Part shown: positions 1-7,844 of the stretch, piece by piece
Position numbering within the stretch: the first letter of the stretch is position 1
How the letters are laid out: the number at the start of each line of letters is the position of its first letter
Assembly: GCF_001277235.1 (NCBI RefSeq)
Contig: NZ_CP012266.1
Span: 2,046,001-2,110,000, forward strand
Length of the DNA: 64,000 bases
Direction: 5' to 3'
DNA from: Cronobacter dublinensis subsp. dublinensis LMG 23823
GTDB lineage: Bacteria; Pseudomonadota; Gammaproteobacteria; Enterobacterales; Enterobacteriaceae
Made by a program: the position numbers and the translations under genes
The notes under the pieces: model-generated
Told to the model about the DNA's origin: nothing
What the model saw: the letters and a program-made list of their open reading frames with translations, nothing else
Databases searched by the model: none

Positions 1-125
1 CTCCGCTTACCCACCCTACGGGGTATTTTTAAGGATGGGCTGTCATGGAGTGCGACTAAGCGCCACGCACCCGCCACGCCACAGCCATCACTCAGCCGTT
101 AACCCGCACCTATTCACATCCCACA

Positions 126-1415
126 TCACTTACCGTCGCCCGGCACTACCGGCCAGCTGAAACGAAAATGCGCGCCGCCGAGCGTGCTCTGGGCGACGCT
201 CACCTGGCCGCTCATCGCGGTGGCGATCGACTGCACAATGGCGAGCCCGAGACCACAACCGCCGGTGGCGCGATCGCGGCTCGGGTCGAGACGCACGAAC
301 GGCTCGAACACCCGGCTGCTCTCCTCCTCCGGAATGCCGGGGCCGTCGTCTTCCACCTCAAGCGTCGCCTGCGCGCCCTGCAACGACAATCCAATCCGCA
401 ACCGTTGCTCGCTGTAGCGCAGCCCGTTATTCACCAGATTATCCAGCACGCGTTCCATCAGCCGCATATCCAGCGCGCCGTAATCGCCTTCATCGACGCG
501 TGACAGCATCAGCTCGCGCTCGGGGTGCAGCGAACGCGCGTCATCGACATACTCATGCAGCCAGCGGGGCAGCACCGGGTGCGTCAGGTGCAGCTCGGTT
601 TGCGGGCGGTCGAGCCGCGCGTAAGTCAACAGCTCCTGGATAAGCGCCTCAAGCTGGCCAATATCGCGATTGAGCGCCTGCGACTCCGTCGCGCTCAGGT
701 TATCGCTCATCTCCAGCCGGTAACGCAGCCGCACCAGCGGGGTGCGCAGCTCATGGGCGATGCCGTCAATCAGCTGCTTTTTGCTGGCAATCAGCGCGTT
801 AATGTTATTCGCCATCTGGTTGAACGCCACGCCGAGCCGCGAAAAGCTGGACGCCTTATCAAAATGAATGCGCTCATCGAGATGCCCTTCGCCGAGCCGC
901 TGCGCCGCCGCCTCCAGGCGCAGCATCTCCTGCCAGTGCGGACGCATCCAGATAAACACCGGCAGCGCCAGCGAAATGGCAATCAGCGCAATCAGCGCGA
1001 TATCCAGCAGCCGCATCTGGTGCAAAAAGTAGAGATAGGGCACCGGGCCCACGGCCAGCACATAGTGGCTGCGCGGGATACGCTGGATAAACGTGTATTC
1101 ATCATCCAGCGCCACAATGTCGCCCTCGCGCAGGCGCCGGCTGTTGATGTCATCAAGATGGAACTGGCTGAGCGGCTGGATCCGCAGCTTAAAGGACAGA
1201 TTCAAATCCAGCTCTTTGATGGTTTTGTTCCACTCGTGCGGCGGAATTTCCCGCAGTTCGCTGCGCATCAGGTAGAGCGAGCTTTTCATCAGGTCGTCCA
1301 GCGACTGGCGGCCCGCGCGTTCGGCGGTGAACTTGTAAACCAGCCCGACCAGCATCGTCATCACCAGAAAGCAGACAAACAGCAGCAAATAGAACTGAAT
1401 AAAGAGTTTTTTCAT
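126..1415 (-). CDS. rstB: RstB, sensor histidine kinase of the RstAB two-component system
   Basis: This inner-membrane sensor kinase phosphorylates the response regulator RstA. The 429-aa protein has an N-terminal membrane segment (about residues 5-28), a periplasmic domain, and a second membrane segment (about 135-157). A HAMP linker follows, then the H-box HELRTPLVRLRY, the N-box LDNLVNNGLRYS and the G-boxes DDGPGIPEE and GGCGLGLAIVQ. Length and sequence fit E. coli RstB. In E. coli rstB directly follows rstA; here a LysR gene and an SDR gene lie between them. The rstB start is only 25 nt past the LysR stop on the same strand, so read-through from that gene is likely. The identity is firm; the altered operon context is seen directly. 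Confidence 0.95.
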   Translation of the reverse strand: MKKLFIQFYLLLFVCFLVMTMLVGLVYKFTAERAGRQSLDDLMKSSLYLMRSELREIPPHEWNKTIKELDLNLSFKLRIQPLSQFHLDDINSRRLREGDIVALDDEYTFIQRIPRSHYVLAVGPVPYLYFLHQMRLLDIALIALIAISLALPVFIWMRPHWQEMLRLEAAAQRLGEGHLDERIHFDKASSFSRLGVAFNQMANNINALIASKKQLIDGIAHELRTPLVRLRYRLEMSDNLSATESQALNRDIGQLEALIQELLTYARLDRPQTELHLTHPVLPRWLHEYVDDARSLHPERELMLSRVDEGDYGALDMRLMERVLDNLVNNGLRYSEQRLRIGLSLQGAQATLEVEDDGPGIPEEESSRVFEPFVRLDPSRDRATGGCGLGLAIVQSIATAMSGQVSVAQSTLGGAHFRFSWPVVPGDGK

Positions 1416-1440
1416 GGAGATATCTCACCCGCCGTGGCGG

Positions 1441-2346
1441 TTATTTTATTGCCGACGTCGTGTGCGGAAAATTCGCGGCCAGATGGTCGATAAACGCCCT
1501 GACGGCAGGCGGCAGACCGCGACGCGTGGTAAATACCAGATGCACAATGCCGCGCTGGCCCTGCCAGCCGCGATAAACCCGCACCAGCTCGCCTGTTTTC
1601 AGCGCCTTCGCGCAGACGTGGTCCGGCAGCAGCGCTATCCCCAGCCCGGCGATGGCCGCCGTACGAATAGCGGTGAAATCGGCGCAGCTCAGCCGGGGTT
1701 GATGGTCAATCAGACAGCGCTTCCCTTGTTCATGTTCCAGCGCCCAGCGGATTTCACCGGGGTCATCGCTGGTGCCGAGCGTCGGGTAGCAGGCGAGGCT
1801 GTCGATATTGTCCGTCAACTGGTTGGCAAGCGCCGGGCTGGCGACCAGGATCCGGTTTGACGTCCCGAGCGAGCGCATGATCAGCTCAGCGTCGCTCGTA
1901 AGCTCCGTGCGCACGCGCAGCGCAATATCCACACGTTCTTCAATCAGGTCGACAGGGCGGTCCGTGGCGATGATTTGCAGCTTCACCTGCGGATAACGAT
2001 TCATAAAGGCGGGCAGCAGCGCCTGGATAATCTCCACCATGCCCGTCGGGCAACTGAAGCGCACCACGCCCTGTGGCTCTTTGCGCGCCTGGGCGACCAC
2101 CGCCTGGGCTTTTTCGGCCTCCAGCAGCATCGCGCGGCACTGTTCGTAAAACGCCTGGCCGATATCTGTTACGCGAAAACGGCGGCTGGAGCGCTCAATC
2201 AGCCGCACGCCGAGCTGCGCCTCAAGGCCCGCGACGCGGCGGCTCAGTTTCGATTTCGGCTGCTTCAGCGCGCGGCTCGCCGCCGCAAAACCGCCGTGGT
2301 TTACCACTTCGACATAGTAAAAATAGTCATTGAGATCGGGTTGCAC
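1441..2346 (-). CDS. LysR-family transcriptional regulator
   Basis: This 301-aa LysR-type regulator has an N-terminal winged helix-turn-helix (about residues 5-60, GGFAAASRALKQPKSKLSRR) and a C-terminal effector-binding domain. It starts with GTG at 2346, preceded by GAGGA at a normal distance. It is divergent from the SDR gene at 2459, the usual arrangement for a LysR regulator and its target, and an inverted repeat lies between them. Its stop is 25 nt upstream of rstB on the same strand. The inducer is unknown. The target assignment is inferred from position only. Confidence 0.92.
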   Translation of the reverse strand: MQPDLNDYFYYVEVVNHGGFAAASRALKQPKSKLSRRVAGLEAQLGVRLIERSSRRFRVTDIGQAFYEQCRAMLLEAEKAQAVVAQARKEPQGVVRFSCPTGMVEIIQALLPAFMNRYPQVKLQIIATDRPVDLIEERVDIALRVRTELTSDAELIMRSLGTSNRILVASPALANQLTDNIDSLACYPTLGTSDDPGEIRWALEHEQGKRCLIDHQPRLSCADFTAIRTAAIAGLGIALLPDHVCAKALKTGELVRVYRGWQGQRGIVHLVFTTRRGLPPAVRAFIDHLAANFPHTTSAIK

Positions 2347-2371
2347 GATCGTTCCTCAAACAGAACGCAGG

Positions 2372-2391
2372 GTACCATTTTGTCCTGGTAC
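2372..2391. promoter_or_regulatory. Inverted repeat between divergent LysR and SDR genes, candidate LysR operator
   Basis: GTACCA (2372-2377) and TGGTAC (2386-2391) form a perfect 6-bp inverted repeat with an 8-bp spacer, inside the 112-bp divergent intergenic region. Size and position suit a LysR-type dimer site controlling the SDR gene and autoregulation. The binding itself is inferred. Confidence 0.45.
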
Positions 2392-2458
2392 ACAGCCTCA
2401 TGGGAAGCGCTTATTCTCTGCCCATGACATCCCGTCATCACTTACTGAGGATAGAGCT

Positions 2459-3211
2459 ATGAACGCACGTTTTAGCAACAAAGTGGTTATCGTCACCGGC
2501 GGCACCAGCGGTATTGGCCTTGCGACCGCCAAAGCCTTCGCCAGCGAAGGCGCGCATGTGTTTATTACCGGCCGTCGTCAGGCTGCCCTTGACGACGCGT
2601 TGCGCCAGTTAGGTGACAATGTCACAGGAGTGCGGGGCGATATGAGCCTGCTTGCGGATATCGACCGCTTGTATGAAGCGGTGCAGCAGCGCCACAGTCA
2701 TATCGATGTGATTTTCGCCAACGCAGGCGGCGGCGAGTTCGCGCCGCTCGGGGCTATTTCCGAAGCGCACTATCAGGAGACCTTCGACACCAACGTCAAA
2801 GGCGTGCTGTTTACGGTGCAGAAAGCGCTGCCTTTGCTGCGCGACGGGGCGTCTGTGATTCTGACGTCTTCTACGGCTGGCTCTACCGGTACGCCCGCTT
2901 TCAGCGTCTACGGCGCGACCAAAGCGGCGATACGCAGTTTTGCGCGCAACTGGATACTCGATCTCAAAGACCGCCACATCCGCGTCAATGCCGTGAGCCC
3001 GGGGCCGGTGAACACCGCGGGGCTGAATGAACTCTTCGGCGGCGGCGAGCAGGCGGAAAGCGTTAAAAATGAACTTAACGCGCAGATCCCGCTGGGGCGC
3101 GTCGGGCACCCTGATGAAGTGGCGAAAGCGGTGCTGTTTCTGGCCTCAGACGAGTCAAGCTTTGTGAACGGCGTCGAGCTGTTTGTCGACGGCGGCATGG
3201 CGCAGATTTAA
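2459..3211 (+). CDS. SDR-family NAD(P)-dependent oxidoreductase
   Basis: This is a 250-aa classical short-chain dehydrogenase/reductase. The Rossmann motif VTGGTSGIG lies near residues 12-20, NAG near residue 88, and the catalytic Ser with the YGATK (YxxxK) motif near residues 137-155. PGPVNTAG follows in the C-terminal half and the protein ends in VDGGMAQI. The start ATG at 2459 follows TGAGGATAGAGCT; an in-frame start at 2330 would run through the regulatory region and is rejected. The substrate is unknown. It is divergent from, and probably controlled by, the LysR regulator. The pair sits between rstA and rstB, suggesting insertion. Confidence 0.93.
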   Translation: MNARFSNKVVIVTGGTSGIGLATAKAFASEGAHVFITGRRQAALDDALRQLGDNVTGVRGDMSLLADIDRLYEAVQQRHSHIDVIFANAGGGEFAPLGAISEAHYQETFDTNVKGVLFTVQKALPLLRDGASVILTSSTAGSTGTPAFSVYGATKAAIRSFARNWILDLKDRHIRVNAVSPGPVNTAGLNELFGGGEQAESVKNELNAQIPLGRVGHPDEVAKAVLFLASDESSFVNGVELFVDGGMAQI

Positions 3212-3252
3212 TCTTTGAGAATTGCGCCGCGCACTGACGCGCGACGCAGCCC

Positions 3253-3978
3253 TTACGCGTCGCTTTCCCAGGCGTGCGGCGCGAACAGATACCCTTTGTT
3301 GCGCACGGTTTTGATGCGATACGGCTCGGTGGCGCTGTCGTTAAGCTTTTTCCTAAGCCTTGAAATCGCGACGTCCACGCTGCGATCCAGCCCGTCATAG
3401 CTCACGCCGCGCAGATTTTTTAACAGCGCGTCGCGGTCCATAATCTGGCCCGCATGGGTGGCAAGCTCCCATAGCAGGTCAAAATCCGCCGTGGAGAGCG
3501 CAATCTGCTCGCCGACAAGCGTCACCTGGCGGTTCAGCGGGTCGATGCACAGCGTGCCGAAACGCAGCGCCTTGTGCGGCTGGTGTGTCGGGGCCGCATC
3601 GCCCGGCGCGGGCGCGGCCCGGTTCTGACGCAGATGCAGACGCAGACGCGCCAGCAGCACCGCAGGCGGCGTGGTTTTCAGGATGTAGTCACTGGCGCCC
3701 ATTTCGAGCGACAGGATATGGTTCATATCGCTGTCAAGCGAGGTCAGCAGCACGACCGGCCCCTGCCAGTGGGTGCGCAGATCGCGGCACAGCGTCATGC
3801 CGTCTTTGCCAGGCAGCATAATATCCAGCAGCACCAGATCCGGGTTCTCGCGCGCAATGACCGCCTCAGCGCGATCGCCGCGGCTTTCGACAATCACATC
3901 GATATCATGGCGGCCCAGATAGGCGGCGATCAGTTCGCCGACTTCCGGGTCATCTTCAACAAAAACGATCTTGCTCAT
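3253..3978 (-). CDS. rstA: RstA, OmpR/PhoB-type response regulator
   Basis: This response regulator is phosphorylated by RstB and belongs to the PhoP-linked stress/iron network in E. coli and Salmonella. The 241-aa protein has an N-terminal receiver domain with acidic pocket VEDD, phospho-acceptor Asp in LVLLDIMLPG, and conserved Lys in YILKTTPP. A C-terminal winged-helix domain contains SVDVAISRLRKKL and VRNKGYLF. The start at 3978 gives MSKIVFVEDD, matching the family; upstream codons are non-homologous. It runs tail-to-tail with the SDR gene. Its usual partner rstB is about 1.8 kb away, beyond the LysR/SDR pair. Confidence 0.95.
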   Translation of the reverse strand: MSKIVFVEDDPEVGELIAAYLGRHDIDVIVESRGDRAEAVIARENPDLVLLDIMLPGKDGMTLCRDLRTHWQGPVVLLTSLDSDMNHILSLEMGASDYILKTTPPAVLLARLRLHLRQNRAAPAPGDAAPTHQPHKALRFGTLCIDPLNRQVTLVGEQIALSTADFDLLWELATHAGQIMDRDALLKNLRGVSYDGLDRSVDVAISRLRKKLNDSATEPYRIKTVRNKGYLFAPHAWESDA

Positions 3979-4053
3979 AGCACTCTGCGTTGCGGTAAAA
4001 ACACCAGGATACACCGGGCGGGCGCGTGGCGCCAGCAACGGCGCTTCAACAGG

Positions 4054-4776
4054 TTAACGCAACGGGCGGCCGCCGTTCACCGGGTAGCTGTGTCCGGTGA
4101 CGTAACGGCTGGTGAGGAGATAATCCACCAGGTCGATAATTTCTTTTTCGCCGGGGGCGATTTTCATCAGCGACTTGTTAAGCGCCTTCTGGCGGTATTC
4201 CGGGTTGTCGTGCTCGTTAAAGAGGATCTGCGACGGCGCGATGGCGTTTACTTTCACTTCCGGCGCGAGCTTGCGGGCGAACGAGCGGGTGAGGTTATCG
4301 AGCGCCGCTTTGCTGGCGGCATAGGCGACGTACTTGTCGCTCCCGCGCTCCACGACATAATCGGTAAAGTGAATAATATCGCAGGCGGCGTGGCCCTGGC
4401 CGCGCAGCAGCGGCTCAAGGGCGAAGTTCAGGAGATAGGGCGCGTGCACATGGATTTGCAGCATGGCGCACAGCACTTCAGAGGGCGGCACATTCGGGCT
4501 TTCATTCTGCCACGCGCTGGCGTTATGCAGCAGCGCGCGGATATGGGCGGTGCGCGCTTTCACCGCCTCGGCAAAGGCCAGAATGCCGTCGTCATGACAG
4601 AAATCGACTTCGATGCAGACCGCGCCTGCCTCCTCCAGCACGTCAATGGCCGGGTAACGGGTGCGGTAGCTGACAATCACATCATGATGCTGCGCCAGAA
4701 AATGGTGCGCCAGCGCAAGACCGATTCGGCGGCCCGCACCGGTGATGACAATGGGCTTATCCAGTTTTTTCACCAT
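4054..4776 (-). CDS. folM: FolM, dihydromonapterin/dihydrofolate reductase (SDR family)
   Basis: FolM reduces dihydromonapterin to tetrahydromonapterin and has weak dihydrofolate reductase activity. The 240-aa SDR protein has VITGAGRRIGLALAHH with the TGxxRRIG motif typical of pteridine reductases, the active-site motif YAASKAALD, and the C-terminal GHSYPVNGGRPL. The length matches E. coli FolM. GGAG precedes the ATG at 4776. Its position between ydgI and rstA matches E. coli, except that I see no ydgC between folM and rstA. Confidence 0.93.
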   Translation of the reverse strand: MVKKLDKPIVITGAGRRIGLALAHHFLAQHHDVIVSYRTRYPAIDVLEEAGAVCIEVDFCHDDGILAFAEAVKARTAHIRALLHNASAWQNESPNVPPSEVLCAMLQIHVHAPYLLNFALEPLLRGQGHAACDIIHFTDYVVERGSDKYVAYAASKAALDNLTRSFARKLAPEVKVNAIAPSQILFNEHDNPEYRQKALNKSLMKIAPGEKEIIDLVDYLLTSRYVTGHSYPVNGGRPLR

Positions 4777-4806
4777 GACTCTCCTTAAGCTAAGGGGACA
4801 GGGAAA

Positions 4807-6189
4807 TTAGCGCACCAGCATCCAGGTGGCTGGCAGCGCGGCGACCAGCAGCAGGCCGATGACAATTTTCTCCTGTCCTTTCAGCGCCACGTTTTCCACA
4901 TGGGTGCGGCGCGCGTAGAGGAAAAACAGCACGCCAGGCGCGTACAGCACCACGGAAAGCAGCAGATGCATCGGGCCTGAGGCATACAGCAACCATAGGC
5001 CATAAATGCATGCCCCGACAGCAATTGCCTTATGCAGCGGACGGTGGGCTATCTTCAGAAGAAAGGCGCCGACCAGGAAATAGGGCACCAGAATCATCTC
5101 GGAGGCGATGGTCAGCAGCGTGTTGTAATCGGAGCCGGTCGCCCAGATAAGTACCAGGCAAATCTGCACGCTGGCGTTAGTGAGCCACAGCGACGCCGAC
5201 GGCGCGTTGCGCGCGTTCTGGCGCGCGAAGAGGCGCGGGAACGCTTTATACTGCGCGGCCAGCAGCGGCACTTCGGCGGCCATAATGGTCCAGCTCAGGT
5301 ACGCGCCGCACACCGAGACAATCAGTCCGGCGGCGATGATCACCTCGCCCCATGAGCCCATCATTTTCACCATCAGCCCGGCCATTGAGGGGTTGCGCAT
5401 CTGCGCCAGCTCCGGGCGCGCCAGCACGCCAAGCGACAGCAGCGTCACCAGCAAATACACGGTGAGCGCCGCGAGCACGGCGAGCAGCGTCGCCATGCCG
5501 ACATCTTTTTTATTGCGCGCGCGGGCGGAGACCACGACCGCGCCTTCCACGCCGATAAACACCCACAGCGTAATCAGCATGGTGTTTTTCACCTGCTCCC
5601 AGACGGGCACGCCGAGGTCGACACCGGTAAAATCGAGCGTAAAAGTAGGCATATGGAAGGCGATCACGGCCAGCACCACAAACAGGCCGAGCGGCACGAG
5701 TTTCGCGAGCGTCGCCGCAAGGTTAATGCTCGCCGCCGTCTGGACGCCGCGCAGCACCAGAAAATGCACGACCCACAGCAATACGGACGCGCCGACAATC
5801 GCCTGCCAGGTGTTGCCGTCGCCAAAGAGGCGCAGTTCGGGGGAGTCGGTAAAAAAGCTCAGGGCGGAGAAGACGATAACAAGATACGAGACGTTGGCAA
5901 TCACGGCGCACAGCCAGTAACCCCACGCGGAACAGAAGCCGACCAGTTCGCCAAACCCTTCGCGGGCATAGGTAAAGATGCCGCCGTCGAGATCAGGGCG
6001 CAGGCGGGTTAAAAACAGCATCGCCAGCGCCAGCAGCAGGATCCCCACACCGGTAATCCCCCAGCCAATCAGCAGCGCCGCCGGGCTTGCCACCTCGGCC
6101 ATATTCTGCGGCAGACTGAATACCCCGGCACCCAGCATGGAACTTAAAACAAGCGCGGTTAACGCGGCGAGGCCAAGCTTCTTTTCCAT
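4807..6189 (-). CDS. ydgI: YdgI, APC-family basic amino acid (arginine/ornithine-type) antiporter
   Basis: This is a 460-aa inner-membrane APC-superfamily transporter with about 12 hydrophobic segments. The N-terminus (MEKKLGLAALTALVLSSMLG, then GAGVFSLPQNMA) carries the unwound-helix glycine motif typical of amino-acid antiporters. E. coli YdgI/ArcD is annotated as a putative arginine:ornithine antiporter of the same length. I chose ATG 6189 over an upstream in-frame TTG at 6207 because it matches the family start. The gene lies between ydgH and folM as in E. coli. Substrate specificity is inferred from family only. Confidence 0.9.
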   Translation of the reverse strand: MEKKLGLAALTALVLSSMLGAGVFSLPQNMAEVASPAALLIGWGITGVGILLLALAMLFLTRLRPDLDGGIFTYAREGFGELVGFCSAWGYWLCAVIANVSYLVIVFSALSFFTDSPELRLFGDGNTWQAIVGASVLLWVVHFLVLRGVQTAASINLAATLAKLVPLGLFVVLAVIAFHMPTFTLDFTGVDLGVPVWEQVKNTMLITLWVFIGVEGAVVVSARARNKKDVGMATLLAVLAALTVYLLVTLLSLGVLARPELAQMRNPSMAGLMVKMMGSWGEVIIAAGLIVSVCGAYLSWTIMAAEVPLLAAQYKAFPRLFARQNARNAPSASLWLTNASVQICLVLIWATGSDYNTLLTIASEMILVPYFLVGAFLLKIAHRPLHKAIAVGACIYGLWLLYASGPMHLLLSVVLYAPGVLFFLYARRTHVENVALKGQEKIVIGLLLVAALPATWMLVR

Positions 6190-6332
6190 AGACAACCTGT
6201 TTAGCAAAAGGAAAGATCCAGAATAATTATTGTGCTAAAGCGCATAAAAATGGTGGATCGCACTAAGGCGCGGGATTTTACGGAGTGCGAAGCTCGCTTG
6301 CAATGCGGCATACACAAAATGTAGCGGAAAAA

Positions 6333-6360
6333 CAAAAAAAGCGGCCAGGGCCGCTTTATT
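6333..6360 (-). terminator. Rho-independent terminator downstream of ydgH
   Basis: AAAGCGGCC and GGCCGCTTT (6338-6357) form a 9-bp stem with a 2-nt loop. Read on the minus strand it is followed by a run of seven T. It lies directly after the ydgH stop. Confidence 0.85.
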
Positions 6361-6374
6361 TTGAGAGAAAGGTC

Positions 6375-7319
6375 TTACTTGTAGAGGTCGGCGCTGATGG
6401 TCATATTGCCGCCGCGCTCTTCCCACTGACGGGTGATGTGGTAGTACTTCGCGCCTTTCTTCGCGGCACGTTTCGCCACGTTGTAGGAGATATCGGTCAT
6501 ACTGCTGTAGTGACCGGTAAATTTGACGCTGTCGAACGGCACCATCTGCGCGGCGGTGATTTTGTTCACTTCTTCGACTTTCGTGCCGTCCGGCAGAGTG
6601 ACGGTGTAACGTCCACCTTTTGAGGACTGCGTTTCAAAGAAACGGCCGACGTCGCTGCTCGGTGTGGCCGTGGTGGCAACGCCCGGAATTTCGACTTTTT
6701 TGGCTTCTTCGCCGCCCTTGGCCAGCGCCGCGCGGCCAGCGTCAGAGTCTGCCGGAATGGCATCCGGGCTCTGCAGCACGCGTTTTTTCGCGTCGGCTTT
6801 ATAGATGTAGGCGGTGATGCGCTGGTTGCCGCCCTGATTGGTGTCAACCTGGCGCACAATCCAGAAAGAGGCAGCGCCTTTGGCTTTCGCCGCTTTGGTG
6901 ATGGCGTCGTTCACTTCCGGCTGACTGCGGTAGAAGCCCTGCACGGTGACGGTATCGTAAGGCTCAAGAGCGATGGCCTGATCTTTTGGCAGCTCGACCA
7001 CGCCGTTGATGACGCGGTTTTTCGGGGCGTCGGCTTTCGGCGCGTTTTCGCGATAAACGTCAGCCACCACTCGCCAGTTGCCGCTGTTGCCGGTGTCGCT
7101 GGTGTCAAGAATGTAATAGGACGCCGCGCCCATAGCGTCTGCGCGACGGGAAACGGCGTTGGCCGCTTCGTTAATGGCGTTGAAACGGCCCGTGATCACG
7201 ATGCGATCATAAGGTTTCAGCGCCGAGGCTTGTTCCGGCGTTAACTCTGTCGCCGCCTGAGCTGACAGCGAAGCCGCGGTAAACAGCGCGGTCGCCAGAA
7301 GGGTGTGCTTGAGCTTCAT
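6375..7319 (-). CDS. ydgH: YdgH, periplasmic protein with three DUF1471 (YhcN-type) repeats
   Basis: This is a 314-aa secreted protein, the same length as E. coli YdgH. The signal peptide MKLKHTLLATALFTAASLSA ends at about AQA-A. Three tandem DUF1471 domains follow, each with a 'PYD/PFD..V.GxF/Y' strand, an Ala-rich helix and an 'aDxYR/K' ending: about residues 25-95, 120-190 and 245-314. The start at 7319 is the one that begins the signal peptide. DUF1471 proteins are linked to stress and biofilm responses; the biochemical role is unknown. It is divergent from pntA. Confidence 0.92.
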   Translation of the reverse strand: MKLKHTLLATALFTAASLSAQAATELTPEQASALKPYDRIVITGRFNAINEAANAVSRRADAMGAASYYILDTSDTGNSGNWRVVADVYRENAPKADAPKNRVINGVVELPKDQAIALEPYDTVTVQGFYRSQPEVNDAITKAAKAKGAASFWIVRQVDTNQGGNQRITAYIYKADAKKRVLQSPDAIPADSDAGRAALAKGGEEAKKVEIPGVATTATPSSDVGRFFETQSSKGGRYTVTLPDGTKVEEVNKITAAQMVPFDSVKFTGHYSSMTDISYNVAKRAAKKGAKYYHITRQWEERGGNMTISADLYK

Positions 7320-7844
7320 AAAAATAGTCCTTCGCCTTGCGCAAAACAGGTACTGATACAGCCTGTGTGAAATGGTTAGTCGTTGATTATTGCATTGAAA
7401 GGTGCCGGATGTCTGCGCCATTTTTCACACCTGATGCTACCACGTGCGGTTTATAAATAACTTCAGGTTATGAGTGGCGAAAATCGTCCTCTGACCACTA
7501 AAATTGATAAAGCTTATGACTTTTTAAGTTAAATCATTGTTAAACCACGCCGCTTACGCCGCGCAGAATCGTTTTTTGCATACCTAAAAGCGCACAATCG
7601 TAGCGGCTGACCGCGACTTTTAAGCAAAAATCCCTGCCAGACGGCGAAGCCGCTACACTTTCACTCATTAACCGTTAAATAGTTGTCCCCGACGGTGGAT
7701 CGAAGGCGTTTATTTCAGTAGGTTATAGAAAGTTTGTGACAACGATATGGATGGCGAACACCACGGCGCCGCGCTTTTTCGCCGGGCGTTTTCGTCTGCT
7801 AAGCGAGTGACAGACCATCTTAAAAATCGATGGAAGGGAATACT
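7320..7844. other. 525-bp divergent intergenic region, ydgH/pntA
   Basis: No gene, RNA or clear hairpin is recognisable. The region must hold the divergent promoters of ydgH and pntAB. It is more AT-rich near 7450-7540, and GGAAGGGAA before 7845 is the pntA ribosome-binding site. Confidence 0.6.

Noticed and set aside
1..125. REP-like or tus-related sequence at the left edge
   Set aside because: The stretch with CGCTTACCCACCCTACGGGG resembles repetitive intergenic elements of enterobacteria, and tus follows rstB in E. coli. However, no second copy is in the window and no Ter site or tus coding sequence is visible, so I do not call it.
3574..4788. 404-codon plus-strand frame across rstA and folM
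   Set aside because: It spans two well-identified genes on the other strand and has no homology-like features.
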